Position numbers and translations under genes: made by a program. This document shows, one piece after another, positions 19,444 to 29,385 of a stretch of DNA of 64,000 nt. The DNA is from Endozoicomonas sp. Mp262 (GTDB lineage: Bacteria; Pseudomonadota; Gammaproteobacteria; Pseudomonadales; Endozoicomonadaceae): NCBI RefSeq assembly GCF_025643335.1, contig NZ_CP092489.1:3854501-3918500 (forward strand), written 5' to 3'. Position 1 is the first letter of the stretch; each line of letters opens with the position of its first letter. The notes beneath the pieces were generated by a model that worked only from the letters and a program-made list of their open reading frames with translations, made no database searches and was not told where the DNA came from.

Positions 19444-20700
19444 ATGGGATACCAAAAGATCAAGATTCCTGCCAGCGGTGACAAAATCACTGTCAACAAG
19501 GATCTTTCCCTCAATGTTCCCCACCAGCCAATTATCCCCTATATCGAGGGTGATGGTATTGGTGTCGATGTTTCTCCTGCCATGTTAAAGGCCGTGGATG
19601 CCGCCGTAAACAAAGCTTACGGCGGCAAGCGCTCCATTGCCTGGATGGAAGTCTTCTGCGGCGAAAAAGCCACTCATGTGTACGATGATAATACCTGGCT
19701 GCCCGAAGAAACCCTGACAGCGCTTCGGGAATATGTGGTAGGTATCAAGGGACCTCTAACCACCCCTGTGGGTGGCGGCATTCGCTCTCTAAATGTGGCC
19801 CTGCGACAGGAACTTGACCTGTTTGCCTGCATCCGACCCGTACGCTGGTTTAAAGGTGTGCCAAGTCCTGTTAAAGAACCAGAGAAAACAGACATGGTGA
19901 TTTTCCGGGAAAACTCGGAAGATATTTATGCGGGTATTGAGTGGCAGGCAGATAGTCCTGAGGCTAACAAAGTCATTAGCTTCCTGCGGGATGAAATGGG
20001 TGTTAGCAAAATTCGCTTTGAAGAACACTGCGGCATTGGCATCAAGCCCGTATCAAAAGAGGGAACCCGGCGACTGGTGCGTAAGGCAATCCAGTTTGCG
20101 ATAGATAATGATAGAAGTTCCGTCACCCTGGTTCATAAAGGCAATATTATGAAATTTACCGAGGGGGCATTCAAGGACTGGGGTTATGAAGAAGCCGTAA
20201 GCAACTTTGGGGGCAAACCTCTGGATGGCGGCCCGTGGCATGTGATCAAAAATCCGAACACCGGTGCGGACATCATTATTAAAGATGTGATTGCTGATGC
20301 CTTTTTACAACAGATTCTAATGCGTCCGGCGGAGTATGATGTCATCGCCACACTCAACCTCAACGGCGATTATGTCTCTGATGCTCTGGCAGCACAGGTG
20401 GGAGGCATTGGTATAGCACCCGGTGCCAATATTGGTGCCCCCGTAGCCTTATTTGAAGCTACCCATGGTACAGCACCTAAATATGCCGGGCAGGATAAAG
20501 TGAACCCGGGTTCTGTTATTCTATCCGCTGAAATGATGCTGAGGCATCTGGGCTGGACTGAGGCGGCCGACCTGATTATCAAAGGGGTTGAGGGCGCTAT
20601 TTTGGCAAAAACAGTGACCTATGATTTTGAGCGGTTAATGGAAGGGGCTACTCTAGTTTCCTGTTCTGCTTTTGCCGATGCCATTATTGACCATATGTAA
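19444..20700 (+). CDS. icd: NADP-dependent isocitrate dehydrogenase
   Basis: 418 residues, the length of the E. coli-type homodimeric enzyme. It oxidises isocitrate to 2-oxoglutarate. Visible features: [20 protein letters not shown], the phosphorylatable serine in [13 protein letters not shown], the lysine/tyrosine active-site region [15 protein letters not shown], and the NADP-binding [20 protein letters not shown] with the family signature [19 protein letters not shown]. It competes with isocitrate lyase (6997-8310) for substrate. A terminator follows directly. Confidence 0.97.
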   Translation: MGYQKIKIPASGDKITVNKDLSLNVPHQPIIPYIEGDGIGVDVSPAMLKAVDAAVNKAYGGKRSIAWMEVFCGEKATHVYDDNTWLPEETLTALREYVVGIKGPLTTPVGGGIRSLNVALRQELDLFACIRPVRWFKGVPSPVKEPEKTDMVIFRENSEDIYAGIEWQADSPEANKVISFLRDEMGVSKIRFEEHCGIGIKPVSKEGTRRLVRKAIQFAIDNDRSSVTLVHKGNIMKFTEGAFKDWGYEEAVSNFGGKPLDGGPWHVIKNPNTGADIIIKDVIADAFLQQILMRPAEYDVIATLNLNGDYVSDALAAQVGGIGIAPGANIGAPVALFEATHGTAPKYAGQDKVNPGSVILSAEMMLRHLGWTEAADLIIKGVEGAILAKTVTYDFERLMEGATLVSCSAFADAIIDHM

Positions 20701-20708
20701 ATCAACCA

Positions 20709-20733
20709 GCCTGAACACAACCTGTGTTCAGGC
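20709..20733 (+). terminator. icd terminator
   Basis: An 11-bp perfect stem, GCCTGAACACA / TGTGTTCAGGC with loop ACC, 9 bases after the icd stop codon. The T-tract is weak (GAGCTTTC). Confidence 0.7.
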
Positions 20734-20958
20734 GAGCTTTCAAAACGCACTGGTACTTTAAATCATGACAACATGATTGTGCTTTTTGGCAGTATCTTTA
20801 GAATGGTAATTACTGATTGGTTTTTTTCTGGAATAAAGCAGAGATTGTTGTCAGCTATCACTGTATTTATTTTCCCAATAAAATAAGGACTCCAGCATCG
20901 TAACCGGTCACCAATATCGTTTCATGAGCTACAGGCTATAAGCTGTTATCAATATCAT

Positions 20959-21315
20959 ATGAGTAATCTCAAAAAGTTTCGTCTAAACTTAGAGAGTGAA
21001 GGGCACGAGCAGGAGGGCGATCAGGATATCGCTGTTGCTCCGGAGAAAACCCGCCTGAAGCCCCCTTCAATGTATCAGGTCTTGCTCCTGAATGATGACT
21101 TTACACCAATGGATTTTGTCGTTGATGTTCTGGAAAGATTTTTTAATATGCCAACGGAAAAGGCTGCCCAAGTCATGTTAACAGTCCATACTGAAGGAAA
21201 GGCCACTTGTGGTCTATTCAGCAAGGATGTTGCGGAAACCAAAGCCCAGCAAGTTAATCAGTATTCCAGAGAAAACCAGCATCCCCTGTTGTGCAAGACA
21301 GAAAAAGCCGATTAG
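20959..21315 (+). CDS. clpS: ATP-dependent Clp protease adaptor ClpS
   Basis: 118 residues. The core [20 protein letters not shown] then VDVLERFF carries the N-degron-binding and ClpA-binding surface; [20 protein letters not shown] is the conserved second half. ClpS captures proteins with N-terminal Leu, Phe, Trp or Tyr and delivers them to ClpA. The gene sits 20 bases before the clpA start. The N-terminal 25 residues are acidic and unstructured, as expected. Confidence 0.96.
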   Translation: MSNLKKFRLNLESEGHEQEGDQDIAVAPEKTRLKPPSMYQVLLLNDDFTPMDFVVDVLERFFNMPTEKAAQVMLTVHTEGKATCGLFSKDVAETKAQQVNQYSRENQHPLLCKTEKAD

Positions 21316-21335
21316 CGTTTTCAGGGTTAATTAAT

Positions 21336-23630
21336 ATGCTAAATAAAGACCTCGAGTTGACACTTAACAGTGCTTTTAGAGATGCAAGGAGCAAGCGTCA
21401 TGAATTTATGACGGTTGAACATTTGTTGTTAGCCTTGCTGGAGAATGAATCAGCCTCAAGGGTTTTGCTCGCATGTGGCGTTGAACTCGATAAACTTCGA
21501 AAGGAGTTATCCGAGTTTATCGATACCACCACACCGCTCATATCAATTAATGACGCTGATCGTGAAACTCAACCCACCCTCGGTTTTCAGAGGGTACTGC
21601 AAAGGGCTGTTTTCCATGTTCAAAGCTCTGGTAAAAAAGAAGTCACCGGAGCTAATGTCCTTGTGGCCATATTCAGTGAGCAGGAGAGTCAGGCGGTCTA
21701 CTTCCTGAAACAACAGGATATCGCCAGAATTGATGTGGTCAACTATATTGCCCACGGCATTTCGAAAATACCCGGACAAGAGCTGGAAGAGCTTGGTCAT
21801 GACCTGGTTGAAGAGAGTGACTCTGAACAGGGTGGAAAAGATCCACTGAAGAATTATGTTACTAACCTCAATGAGCAGGCCCGTCTTGGCAGGATAGATC
21901 CTCTGGTGGGTCGGGAAGAAGAGGTAGAGCGCGTATGCCAGATACTCACACGCCGTCGTAAAAACAACCCTCTGCTGGTTGGCGAAGCGGGTGTAGGTAA
22001 AACCGCCATTGCCGAAGGGCTGGCAAAACGGATTGTTGATAAGGAAGTGCCTGAGGTTTTATCCAAGGCAACGGTTTATGCACTGGACCTGGGGTCGCTT
22101 TTGGCCGGAACCAAGTACAGGGGCGATTTTGAGAAGCGATTCAAGAAGTTACTGGGTGAACTTAAAAAGCTGGATCATGCCATTCTGTTTATCGATGAAA
22201 TCCATACCATTATTGGTGCTGGCGCAGCATCTGGCGGTGTGATGGATGCCTCGAACTTACTCAAGCCATTACTCACATCCGGTGACCTTCGCTGCGTTGG
22301 CTCCACGACTTTCCAGGAATTCCGCGGAATCTTTGAAAAGGATCGGGCCCTGGCCAGACGTTTCCAGAAAGTCGATGTTATAGAGCCCAATGTAGAGGAT
22401 ACCTTTGAAATATTACGGGGACTGAAGAAGCGCTTTGAAGAACATCATGACATTGAGTATCGGGATGATGCATTAAAAGCAGCAGCCGAGTTAGCTGACC
22501 GCTACATTAATGACCGCCACATGCCAGACAAGGCCATCGATGTTATTGACGAAGCCGGTGCCTATCAGCGACTCCAGCCTGAAGATAACCGCAAGAAAAC
22601 GATTGAGGTGGATGATGTCGAGAGTATTGTTGCCAAGATCGCCCGCATTCCTCCAAAATCCGTATCGTCGTCAGATAAGGAAATACTGGAGCGACTGGAT
22701 CGCAATCTGAAAATGGTGGTATTTGGCCAGGATGGTGCCATCACCTCTCTGGCAACAGCCATCAAACTCTCACGTGCTGGCTTGAAAGCACCGGAAAAAC
22801 CTGTGGGTTCATTCCTCTTTTCAGGCCCCACTGGCGTCGGAAAAACCGAAGTATGCCGTCAGCTGGCCAAGGCTCTTGGCATTGAACTGGTCCGTTTTGA
22901 TATGTCTGAGTATATGGAAAGCCATACCGTTTCACGGTTAATTGGTGCACCTCCCGGATATGTCGGCTTCGACCAGGGCGGTCTGTTAACCGAGGCGATA
23001 AACAAAACACCTCACTGCGTGCTACTTCTCGACGAAATAGAAAAGGGACATCCCGACGTGTTTAATCTGCTATTGCAGGTTATGGACCATGGCACACTCA
23101 CAGATAACAACGGCCGTAAGGCGGATTTTAGAAATGTTATCCTGATCATGACCACCAATGCCGGTGCCGAAACCCTGAATCGAAGCTCTATGGGCTTCCT
23201 GGAGCAGGATCATGCCTCCGATGGCATGGAAGTGATCAAAAAGACCTTTTCACCAGAATTCAGAAACCGGCTTGATAGTATTATTCCCTTCAAACCTCTG
23301 GATGATGAAATTATCAAGCATGTGGTTGATAAGTTCCTCACGGAACTACAGGCCCAGCTTGATGAGAAACGTGTTCAGATTGATGTGGATGATAAAGCCT
23401 GTGCCTGGCTGGCAGATAAAGGCTTTGATCGTCAAATGGGCGCACGCCCTATGGGACGGATAATTCAGGAGCACCTGAAAAAGCCTTTAGCTGAGCAGAT
23501 TCTTTTCGGCAAGCTGGCAGAAAGTGGAGGAACCGTTAAGGTAACTGTCCGTAAAGGAGACCTTCATTTGAAGATTGAAGCCGCCAAAAATCGCACATCT
23601 GATCTTGAGGCTGTTGAAGGTACTGACTAA
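21336..23630 (+). CDS. clpA: ClpA, ATP-binding subunit of the ClpAP protease
   Basis: 764 residues from the ATG at 21336 ([20 protein letters not shown]); an upstream in-frame ATG at 21291 falls inside clpS and is unlikely. The order is an N-terminal repeat domain (to about residue 150), AAA1 with Walker A GEAGVGKT and Walker [11 protein letters not shown], and AAA2 with GPTGVGKT and [10 protein letters not shown]. The second AAA module carries the IGF-like ClpP loop region (the '[17 protein letters not shown]' C-terminal segment is typical). It unfolds substrates for ClpP in the cytoplasm. clpP itself is not in the window. Confidence 0.97.
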   Translation: MLNKDLELTLNSAFRDARSKRHEFMTVEHLLLALLENESASRVLLACGVELDKLRKELSEFIDTTTPLISINDADRETQPTLGFQRVLQRAVFHVQSSGKKEVTGANVLVAIFSEQESQAVYFLKQQDIARIDVVNYIAHGISKIPGQELEELGHDLVEESDSEQGGKDPLKNYVTNLNEQARLGRIDPLVGREEEVERVCQILTRRRKNNPLLVGEAGVGKTAIAEGLAKRIVDKEVPEVLSKATVYALDLGSLLAGTKYRGDFEKRFKKLLGELKKLDHAILFIDEIHTIIGAGAASGGVMDASNLLKPLLTSGDLRCVGSTTFQEFRGIFEKDRALARRFQKVDVIEPNVEDTFEILRGLKKRFEEHHDIEYRDDALKAAAELADRYINDRHMPDKAIDVIDEAGAYQRLQPEDNRKKTIEVDDVESIVAKIARIPPKSVSSSDKEILERLDRNLKMVVFGQDGAITSLATAIKLSRAGLKAPEKPVGSFLFSGPTGVGKTEVCRQLAKALGIELVRFDMSEYMESHTVSRLIGAPPGYVGFDQGGLLTEAINKTPHCVLLLDEIEKGHPDVFNLLLQVMDHGTLTDNNGRKADFRNVILIMTTNAGAETLNRSSMGFLEQDHASDGMEVIKKTFSPEFRNRLDSIIPFKPLDDEIIKHVVDKFLTELQAQLDEKRVQIDVDDKACAWLADKGFDRQMGARPMGRIIQEHLKKPLAEQILFGKLAESGGTVKVTVRKGDLHLKIEAAKNRTSDLEAVEGTD

Positions 23631-23652
23631 CGAAAAAGAGATAAAGCGGGAG

Positions 23653-23673
23653 GGGGCCTTTAGAGCCCCTTTT
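23653..23673 (+). terminator. clpA terminator
   Basis: A GGGGC / GCCCC stem with a 7-base loop followed by TTTT, 23 bases after the clpA stop and touching the end of convergent infA. Confidence 0.7.
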
Positions 23674-23890
23674 AGCGGGAACGGTAGGTGATCCGGCCCT
23701 TGGTCAGGTCATAAGGTGTCAGTTCTACCTTAACCTTGTCACCGGTCAGAATACGAATGTAGTTCTTACGCATTTTTCCGGAAATATGAGCCGTTACCAC
23801 ATGGCCATTTTCCAGTTCAACACGAAACATGGTATTTGGCAGAGTGTCAACAACGACACCTTCCATTTCAATGCTATCTTCTTTTGCCAT
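23672..23890 (-). CDS. infA: Translation initiation factor IF-1
   Basis: 72 residues, the invariant bacterial length. It begins [20 protein letters not shown] and has the S1-like OB-fold segment [20 protein letters not shown] followed by [21 protein letters not shown]. It binds the A-site of the 30S subunit during initiation. It lies between clpA and the transferase genes, the order conserved in many gammaproteobacteria. Confidence 0.98.
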   Translation of the reverse strand: MAKEDSIEMEGVVVDTLPNTMFRVELENGHVVTAHISGKMRKNYIRILTGDKVKVELTPYDLTKGRITYRSR

Positions 23891-24019
23891 TAATTAATTA
23901 CCTCGGGGGGGATAGTCAGGCAGGTAGATTATTTACGGCCAGCATTCTGCCTGAAAACCCCGTGTTTTGTAAAGCAATGCTTTCCCGTCACCCTGTAAAC
24001 GCAACATTGGCACCGGTTT

Positions 24020-24727
24020 TTAGATAAGCCGCGACCAATGATTATTGATCAGTAACTCCATAGGCTTGTAATCGATTTTATAATCCATTTTTCGACATCC
24101 TTTCACCCAGTACCCTAGGTGCAGATACTTAAGCCCCAGCTGCCTGGCTTTCATTATTTGCCACAGGATACAGTAACGCCCAAGACTGCGTTTACCATGG
24201 TCAGGGTCATAGAACGTATAAATGGCAGAAAGGCTGTCTTTTAATCGGTCAGTCACAGCAACGGCGATTAGCTGGCCATTGATGCGAAGCTGGTAGAAAC
24301 AGCAATAATCGGGGCTATCCACCAAAAAGCCGGTAAACTGCTCCACTGAGGGAGGAAACATATCCCCGTCTTTATGTTGGCTACGGATATAACGTTCGTA
24401 GAGCCCATAGACTTCATGGCTGAATTCCGGTGTATGCTCAGTAATGTCAATATCCTGATTCTTCTGCCAGTTTCTCTTTTGGCTTCGACTCAATGAAAAT
24501 TCTGATACCGGTATCCTTGCCGGTATACAAGCCTTGCAGCCAGAGCAGTGAGGGCGATAAATATGGTGACCGCTGCGCCTGAAACCAATATCCGCCAAGC
24601 GACTGTAAAGTGCCTGACTTAATGGCTTTTCCGGATCCATAAACAGAGTGGTGGCATCCTTTCCGGAAAGATAACTACAGCTATGGGGCTGAGTTGCATA
24701 GAACTTAATATTTTTTAGTGATGTCAT
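24020..24727 (-). CDS. bpt: Leucyl-tRNA--protein transferase Bpt (arginyltransferase family)
   Basis: About 235 residues from the ATG at 24727 (MTSLKNIKFYATQPHSCSYL), which matches the length of the bacterial Bpt family. The frame is open 24 codons further upstream, but that part overlaps aat. The cysteine-rich N-terminal motif with HSCSYL, and YRPHCSGCKACIPARIPV, followed by RSQKRNWQKNQDI, and the C-terminal YLHLGYWVKGCRKMDYKIDY are diagnostic. The enzyme transfers leucine from its tRNA to proteins with N-terminal Asp or Glu. It overlaps aat by 23 bases and is translationally coupled to it. Confidence 0.94.
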   Translation of the reverse strand: MTSLKNIKFYATQPHSCSYLSGKDATTLFMDPEKPLSQALYSRLADIGFRRSGHHIYRPHCSGCKACIPARIPVSEFSLSRSQKRNWQKNQDIDITEHTPEFSHEVYGLYERYIRSQHKDGDMFPPSVEQFTGFLVDSPDYCCFYQLRINGQLIAVAVTDRLKDSLSAIYTFYDPDHGKRSLGRYCILWQIMKARQLGLKYLHLGYWVKGCRKMDYKIDYKPMELLINNHWSRLI

Positions 24728-25445
24728 TTGAAAGGTCATTCCATTGCCATTCAAAGTTCCAGTTTGCACCGGATGGTAATGCCTGGCAATAGCGCCCAAT
24801 CAACTCCACAAACTGATCCCTGGGAATCGTGATTCCCCCCAATGATTCCAGGTGCGGACTATAAACCTGGCAGTCCACAAGCTTAATCTGCCATTGCAGC
24901 AGGTGTTTACACAACCAGGCAAACGCCACTTTTGATGCATTATTCTTTTTGCTAAACATGGATTCGCCAAAAAACACCTGGCCAATGGCAACGCCATATA
25001 AACCTCCCACTAATTGGTCATTTTCCCAAACTTCCACAGAGTGAGCATGCCCTAAAGTGTGAAGTGAATGGTACGCCTCAATCATTTCTTCTGTAATCCA
25101 GGTTTCACGGGTATATGACCTGGGTGCCGAGCACGCTTTTATCACCTGATGAAATGCCCGGTCACAGGTGACTTTATAGCTGTTTTTTTTAAGCAATTTC
25201 GCCAGCGACCGGGAAATATGCAGCTTGTCCGGATAAATAACCATGCGGGGATTTGGACTCCACCAAAGGATAGGTTCCCCTTTATTAAACCAGGGAAAGA
25301 CCCCATGACGATAAGCAGCCAGCAGGGTAGCCGCTGACAGGTTACCTCCTGCAGCAAGCAACCCATTAGGGTCTGTCAAGGCGCTGCCAGTATCAGGAAA
25401 AGAGGGATCTGTTTCATCCAGCCAGGCGATTATTCTTTCTGTCAT
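24705..25445 (-). CDS. aat: Leucyl/phenylalanyl-tRNA--protein transferase
   Basis: 246 residues. It attaches Leu or Phe to N-terminal Lys or Arg. Typical segments are DPNGLLAAGGNLSAATLLAA, YRHGVFPWFNKGEPILWWSP and NPRMVI, then GESMFSKKNNASKVAFAWLC and VDCQVYSPHLESLGGITIPR. It forms an overlapping pair with bpt. Together with clpS and clpA this makes a compact N-degron cluster on both sides of infA. Confidence 0.97.
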   Translation of the reverse strand: MTERIIAWLDETDPSFPDTGSALTDPNGLLAAGGNLSAATLLAAYRHGVFPWFNKGEPILWWSPNPRMVIYPDKLHISRSLAKLLKKNSYKVTCDRAFHQVIKACSAPRSYTRETWITEEMIEAYHSLHTLGHAHSVEVWENDQLVGGLYGVAIGQVFFGESMFSKKNNASKVAFAWLCKHLLQWQIKLVDCQVYSPHLESLGGITIPRDQFVELIGRYCQALPSGANWNFEWQWNDLSNDITKKY

Positions 25446-25592
25446 AATGATAAAATAGTCAGATTCTGTTGACTTCAGACAAGGATAGTTAATACACCCT
25501 TATACCATAAGTGTTTATCCTGATTGGATCTCGGTGTTTCGGTGTGTAACGTCAGTGCACACAGATAGTTAAAGTCAACAAGGGAGACAACA

Positions 25593-27050
25593 GTGTCACA
25601 ATTTGGAGACCTCAAGCCCGAAGCCCTGTGGCGTCATTTTAGCGATTTATGTCAGATTCCTCGACCATCAAAGCACGAAGCTGCAGTATGTAAGCACATC
25701 AAACAGTTTGGTGAGCAACTTGGTCTGGAAACCATTGTTGATGAAGTCGGCAATATCATTATCCGGAAACCGGCTACCCCTGGCATGGAAAATCGTAAGG
25801 GTGTCATTCTTCAAGGGCACGTAGATATGGTGCCGCAAAAAAATACTGACACTGACCACGATTTTACCAAGGATCCTATCCGTGCCTACATTGATGGCGA
25901 ATGGATGACTGCCGAAGGCACCACCCTTGGCGCAGATAACGGGGTTGGTGTTGCTGCCGCCATGGCACTGCTGGAAGCCAAAGATATTGAGCACGGCCCG
26001 CTGGAAGCCCTGTTTACCGTTGATGAAGAAAGCGGAATGACCGGAGCAGAAGGGCTTAAGCCCGGAATTCTCCACGGCGATATCATGCTGAATATGGATT
26101 CCGAGGAAGAAGGCAAACTCTGCGTAGGCTGTGCAGGCGGCGTAGATGTTGTTATCCGTGGCGAGTATACCCCCGAGCAGGTCACGGCCGGATACAGTCA
26201 CTTTGAAATTGCCCTGAGAGGCCTGAAAGGTGGTCACTCCGGCCAGGACATTAACCTTCAGCGCGGTAATGCCAACAAGCTGATGGTTCGTTTGTTGAAA
26301 GAACTGGCACCGCTTGGAATGGAACTTACCCGCTTTAAAGGCGGCTCCCTGCGCAACGCTATTCCACGGGAAGCCTTTGCCTCTGTAGCCTTGCCTGCCA
26401 AGCAAGCAGAACAGGCGGCGGCTATGGTTGACCGTTATATCACCATCTTCCGTGCCGAGCTGGCCGAAGTGGAACCTGACCTCAGCCTCACCATGACTGC
26501 TGCCGAACAGTCTTCCGCCCACATTATTCCAATGACTGAACTGGCTCGCTGGTTGGATGCCCTCCATGTATCCCCTTGCGGCGTCCACAGAATGAGTCTG
26601 AGTGTAGAAGGGGTTGTTGAAACCTCTAACAATCTGGCGGTAGTCACCATTGAAAATGGCCACATAGTTATTGAAAACATGGTGCGCAGTCTGGTTGACA
26701 CAGCCCGGGAAGAACATGCCGAAACCATTGCCGGCCTATATCGTCTGCTCGGTGCTGAAGTGAACAAAAAGGGTGCTTACCCTGGCTGGAAACCGAATAT
26801 GGCCTCCAGCATTCTCAAAACCATGAGCGAGACTCATAAGAGCCTGTTTGGAAAAGAGCCTGAAGTAGAGGTTATTCACGCGGGCCTGGAGTGTGGTTTG
26901 CTAGGCAGCACTTATCCTCACTGGGATATGATTTCTTTTGGCCCAACCATTCGATTCCCTCATTCTCCGGATGAAAAAGTACACATCGCATCTGTAGCAA
27001 ATTTCTGGCGGTATCTCCAGACTACCCTTAAAAACATTCCTCAGGCATAA
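25593..27050 (+). CDS. pepD: Aminoacyl-histidine dipeptidase (peptidase D, M20 family)
   Basis: 485 residues, the usual PepD length. The metal-binding motifs are GVILQGHVDMVPQKN (His-Asp), GADNGVGVAAAMALLEA (Asp) and LFTVDEESGMTGAEGL (Glu-Glu catalytic pair), with a lid domain around residues 190-390. It hydrolyses dipeptides such as carnosine-like Xaa-His in the cytoplasm. It starts with GTG, chosen because AGGGAG lies 6 bases upstream. A clear terminator follows. Confidence 0.95.
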   Translation: MSQFGDLKPEALWRHFSDLCQIPRPSKHEAAVCKHIKQFGEQLGLETIVDEVGNIIIRKPATPGMENRKGVILQGHVDMVPQKNTDTDHDFTKDPIRAYIDGEWMTAEGTTLGADNGVGVAAAMALLEAKDIEHGPLEALFTVDEESGMTGAEGLKPGILHGDIMLNMDSEEEGKLCVGCAGGVDVVIRGEYTPEQVTAGYSHFEIALRGLKGGHSGQDINLQRGNANKLMVRLLKELAPLGMELTRFKGGSLRNAIPREAFASVALPAKQAEQAAAMVDRYITIFRAELAEVEPDLSLTMTAAEQSSAHIIPMTELARWLDALHVSPCGVHRMSLSVEGVVETSNNLAVVTIENGHIVIENMVRSLVDTAREEHAETIAGLYRLLGAEVNKKGAYPGWKPNMASSILKTMSETHKSLFGKEPEVEVIHAGLECGLLGSTYPHWDMISFGPTIRFPHSPDEKVHIASVANFWRYLQTTLKNIPQA

Positions 27051-27064
27051 TACCTAAAGCCTCT

Positions 27065-27092
27065 GCCCTCTGCCTTGTTTGCAGAGGGCTTT
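27065..27092 (+). terminator. pepD terminator
   Basis: A GCCCTCTGC / GCAGAGGGC 9-bp stem with a 7-base loop, followed by TTT, 15 bases after the pepD stop codon. The rest of 27093-27367 is AT-rich and probably holds the promoter of the next gene; I see no gene in it. Confidence 0.8.
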
Positions 27093-27367
27093 ACCTGGTT
27101 ACTACAGGTGCAGATTGAATAGACGCGCTTTTTATTACAGTAATAAGATACTCTCTCGAAAAGAGATTTATCCAGTTCTTTTCTTTTGGGGTGGAAATGT
27201 AATAGAATTCGCCACCATCTATTGTCTATCTGCTTTTCACCAGCCGCATTTAATGAAGAACAATTCACATCTTCCTTACCTGTCTTTTGCCGATGCACTG
27301 ATTGGTTGTGCTGGTAGAGGCTTTATTTCATTAACAATCTGACACTCTTCTGGAGGTATGCAAGTCT

Positions 27368-27766
27368 ATGGGTAACCTGAATGTAGGAGACCACTTTGTC
27401 AAAAATGAAGATATGGATATCATTGAGCAGAATCGCCTGCAGGCTTTGATTGAAATCACTGAACAGCACAACAAAGAAGTTAGCCAGCTGAAATCAAGGC
27501 TGGAAACCGCTGAAAAGAAGGCGGAAAAACTGAACAAGCAAGTTAAGGATGCCGATTCCGAACTGAAATCCCTGAGAGTCCACAATCCTGATCGCATGAA
27601 AAAGCAAATCAAGCGTCTTCAGGAGCAAAACCGGGCACTGACTGGAGAGAACTCCACCCTGAAGAGCAAGCAAAAGCAACTGACTCAACAGCTGGACAGC
27701 ACAAAACAAGAGCTGAAGCAGCTGAAAGAGGAAAATGCCGAGAAAGAAAGCGGCGAAGAAAAGTAA
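27368..27766 (+). CDS. Coiled-coil protein of unknown function
   Basis: 132 residues. After about 20 residues (MGNLNVGDHFVKNEDMDIIE) the rest is one long heptad-repeat helix rich in Lys, Glu and Gln (for example QLKSRLETAEKKAEKLNKQV), ending in an acidic/basic tail. It has no signal peptide or membrane helix, so it is predicted cytosolic. A central break near residue 75 (HNPDRMKKQ) may allow an antiparallel hairpin. The start has TGGAGGTATGC upstream, a good ribosome-binding site. No family is recognised. Confidence 0.7.
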   Translation: MGNLNVGDHFVKNEDMDIIEQNRLQALIEITEQHNKEVSQLKSRLETAEKKAEKLNKQVKDADSELKSLRVHNPDRMKKQIKRLQEQNRALTGENSTLKSKQKQLTQQLDSTKQELKQLKEENAEKESGEEK

Positions 27767-27966
27767 TCACTTCACCAAAAAAAAGGTTGGATCAAAACTT
27801 TCCTTCCAATTGGTTTTTGGCTGTACAGGCAGTAGAGAGCGAGAGTTACCCCTGGTAATCTTCCCGGCATATATCGCTGCTGGCATACAGACTGTATAGC
27901 CCCAACCTTCACTCAAGCCAAAGCGCCTGCTATTCTCATATCAATGAAATTAAGGAGAATTAATGG

Positions 27967-28242
27967 ATGAGCGATTGGCAACCCTGTCGATATAACCAGA
28001 TCGATCATATCGAAAAAACCTACACATTCAAGAAGTACTCATCAGCACTGGCCTATGCCAATGCCATCGCAGCACTTGCCGAATTTCATAATCACCACCC
28101 AAGGCTGGTGCTGGAATGGGGCAGGGTAACCATTGCCTGGGGCACCCATCAATCCAAAGAGGGGAGCGGGGTCTTTTCAAAAGATCGAGCGCTCGCTAAA
28201 GCCTGTGACAAATTATTTGAAACCCTGGCCTGCCAGCTATAG
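27967..28242 (+). CDS. Pterin-4a-carbinolamine dehydratase-like protein
   Basis: 91 residues. The core YTFKKYSSALAYANAIAALA then EFHNHHPRLVLEWGRVTIAW followed by GTH holds the PCD motif with the HHP triad histidines and the trailing TH. It resembles PhhB, which recycles the tetrahydrobiopterin cofactor of phenylalanine hydroxylase. No phhA is nearby, so it may act in a different pterin role. AGGAG is 9 bases before the ATG at 27967; an out-of-frame ATG at 27963 is ignored. Confidence 0.85.
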   Translation: MSDWQPCRYNQIDHIEKTYTFKKYSSALAYANAIAALAEFHNHHPRLVLEWGRVTIAWGTHQSKEGSGVFSKDRALAKACDKLFETLACQL

Positions 28243-28398
28243 AAGAATAAGCGGTTATATTTTTCGAACCATTGCAAATAGTACAATAGTACATATAATG
28301 ATACTCACATAAGTACTGACAGATCGCGAAGATTTAACTAGCTGTGCTTGATGCTAAAAAGAAAAACCCCAGTTAAATCAATTTATTTACCAGAACAT

Positions 28399-28414
28399 CG
28401 ACACAAGCGTGTCA
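28399..28414. repeat. CGACAC-N4-GTGTCA palindrome, copy 1
   Basis: CGACAC-AAGC-GTGTCA. The same design recurs at 29144-29159 with TTTT as the spacer. It lies in the otherwise gene-poor DNA upstream of the KfrA-like gene. Confidence 0.5.
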
Positions 28415-28435
28415 TAATTTTTAAGCTATCGCCTG

Positions 28436-28786
28436 ATGCATGCCGTTTATTCAGATACTGAAGAACTGGTGGTCAAGCAAAAAAGTCACAGCCTTAACGC
28501 CAATGACTACCGCGACTGCCACCCCTATATTTACTGGTGGATTCGCACAGTACTGAAACCCTTATGCCGAAAAACAGTCAACGTATCTGACTTTCGTCTT
28601 TATCAGGCATTTAAGACAAAAGGCTTTAAAAGCGAACTGGTGAAGGAAAGCCTCCGGGGTTTTATTCGAACCCATGGGCAAATTATCCAGTCATGGTTCT
28701 TGCAGAAATCCCCCAAACCCTGCCCTCCTCTAGAGTATACAGATATAGAGTACGCAATAACCGCCAGTAAAAATTCTCTCCTATAG
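28436..28786 (+). CDS. Hypothetical protein, 116 residues
   Basis: An open frame from the ATG at 28436, with no good ribosome-binding site. The sequence is basic and aromatic-rich (for example CHPYIYWWIRTVLKPLCRKT and VKESLRGFIRTHGQIIQSWF) and has no signal peptide. No family is recognised. It stands alone between the pterin dehydratase gene and the KfrA-recombinase block and may be a remnant. Confidence 0.4.
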   Translation: MHAVYSDTEELVVKQKSHSLNANDYRDCHPYIYWWIRTVLKPLCRKTVNVSDFRLYQAFKTKGFKSELVKESLRGFIRTHGQIIQSWFLQKSPKPCPPLEYTDIEYAITASKNSLL

Positions 28787-29143
28787 CGAGATAAAAAAAT
28801 AGTTCGCAACCCTTGCACCTCAAAGCTCGCGCATCGAAAAATAGCATAACGAGACTGGCGGAAAGAAATACCTTTCAAAGGCTATTCACTACCCATTTAT
28901 TACTGCGGAATCTCTACAAAAGCAGATGCTATATTTTCAATCTAAACTATACCAAGATTGAATGATCACGCGCCGCATCACCAAACCACTCTAACCAGAC
29001 AATTTATTGTGTGAATACATTTCACGCATTGACTCTTGGTCAGACCGCAGCTTTAAAGTAATCTCGCCAGAAGTAAGCAAAATTAGAAAAAATTAAACAC
29101 TAAGCCGTCTTCTTTTTTATACCAATCTTCCCGCCAGTAACAC

Positions 29144-29159
29144 CGACACTTTTGTGTCA
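29144..29159. repeat. CGACAC-N4-GTGTCA palindrome, copy 2
   Basis: CGACAC-TTTT-GTGTCA, with the same arms and spacer length as the copy at 28399-28414, 745 bases away. Confidence 0.5.
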
Positions 29160-29272
29160 ACGACACTCTCATCACGTCAAAAGTAGACCTTAAAGCCCAA
29201 ACCGATGGCTTTACAGACATATTCTAACGCATTGATTTCCAAGACCTTTCAATACCCGCTTAAAACCACTAT

Positions 29273-29304
29273 TTACTACCGGTAAGTTCAGTTACCGGCA
29301 GTAA
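29273..29304. promoter_or_regulatory. Inverted repeat upstream of the KfrA-like gene
   Basis: TTACTACCGGTAA and TTACCGGCAGTAA are inverted with 12 of 13 bases matching, around a 6-base spacer. They are about 80 bases before the KfrA-like start codon and could be a KfrA operator or recombinase site. Confidence 0.5.
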
Positions 29305-29339
29305 AATGCCTATATTGATACTATAAATACTAGTGCTAT

Positions 29340-29360
29340 AATACTGGTATTATCAGTATT
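29340..29360 (+). promoter_or_regulatory. AATACTG-N7-CAGTATT palindrome at the KfrA-like promoter
   Basis: A 7-bp perfect inverted repeat that ends 25 bases before the start codon. It overlaps TATAAT-like sequence (GCTATAATAC), so binding there could repress the promoter. Confidence 0.5.
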
Positions 29361-29385
29361 TAATTTATCCTTTTCGGGAAATTTG

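Larger units (their letters stand above)
28787..29382. other. Intergenic region upstream of the KfrA-like gene
   Basis: I find no gene in these 596 bases. It holds the second CGACAC-TTTT-GTGTCA palindrome (29144-29159), repeated CCGCCAGTAA or CCGGCAGTAA words (around 28757, 29131 and 29295), and two further palindromes next to the KfrA-like start. It looks like a regulatory or recombination-site region. Confidence 0.5.

Noticed and set aside
25668-26717. A 349-residue open frame on the strand opposite pepD
   Set aside because: It lies fully inside a confident gene in another frame and has no recognisable domain; a shadow frame caused by codon bias.
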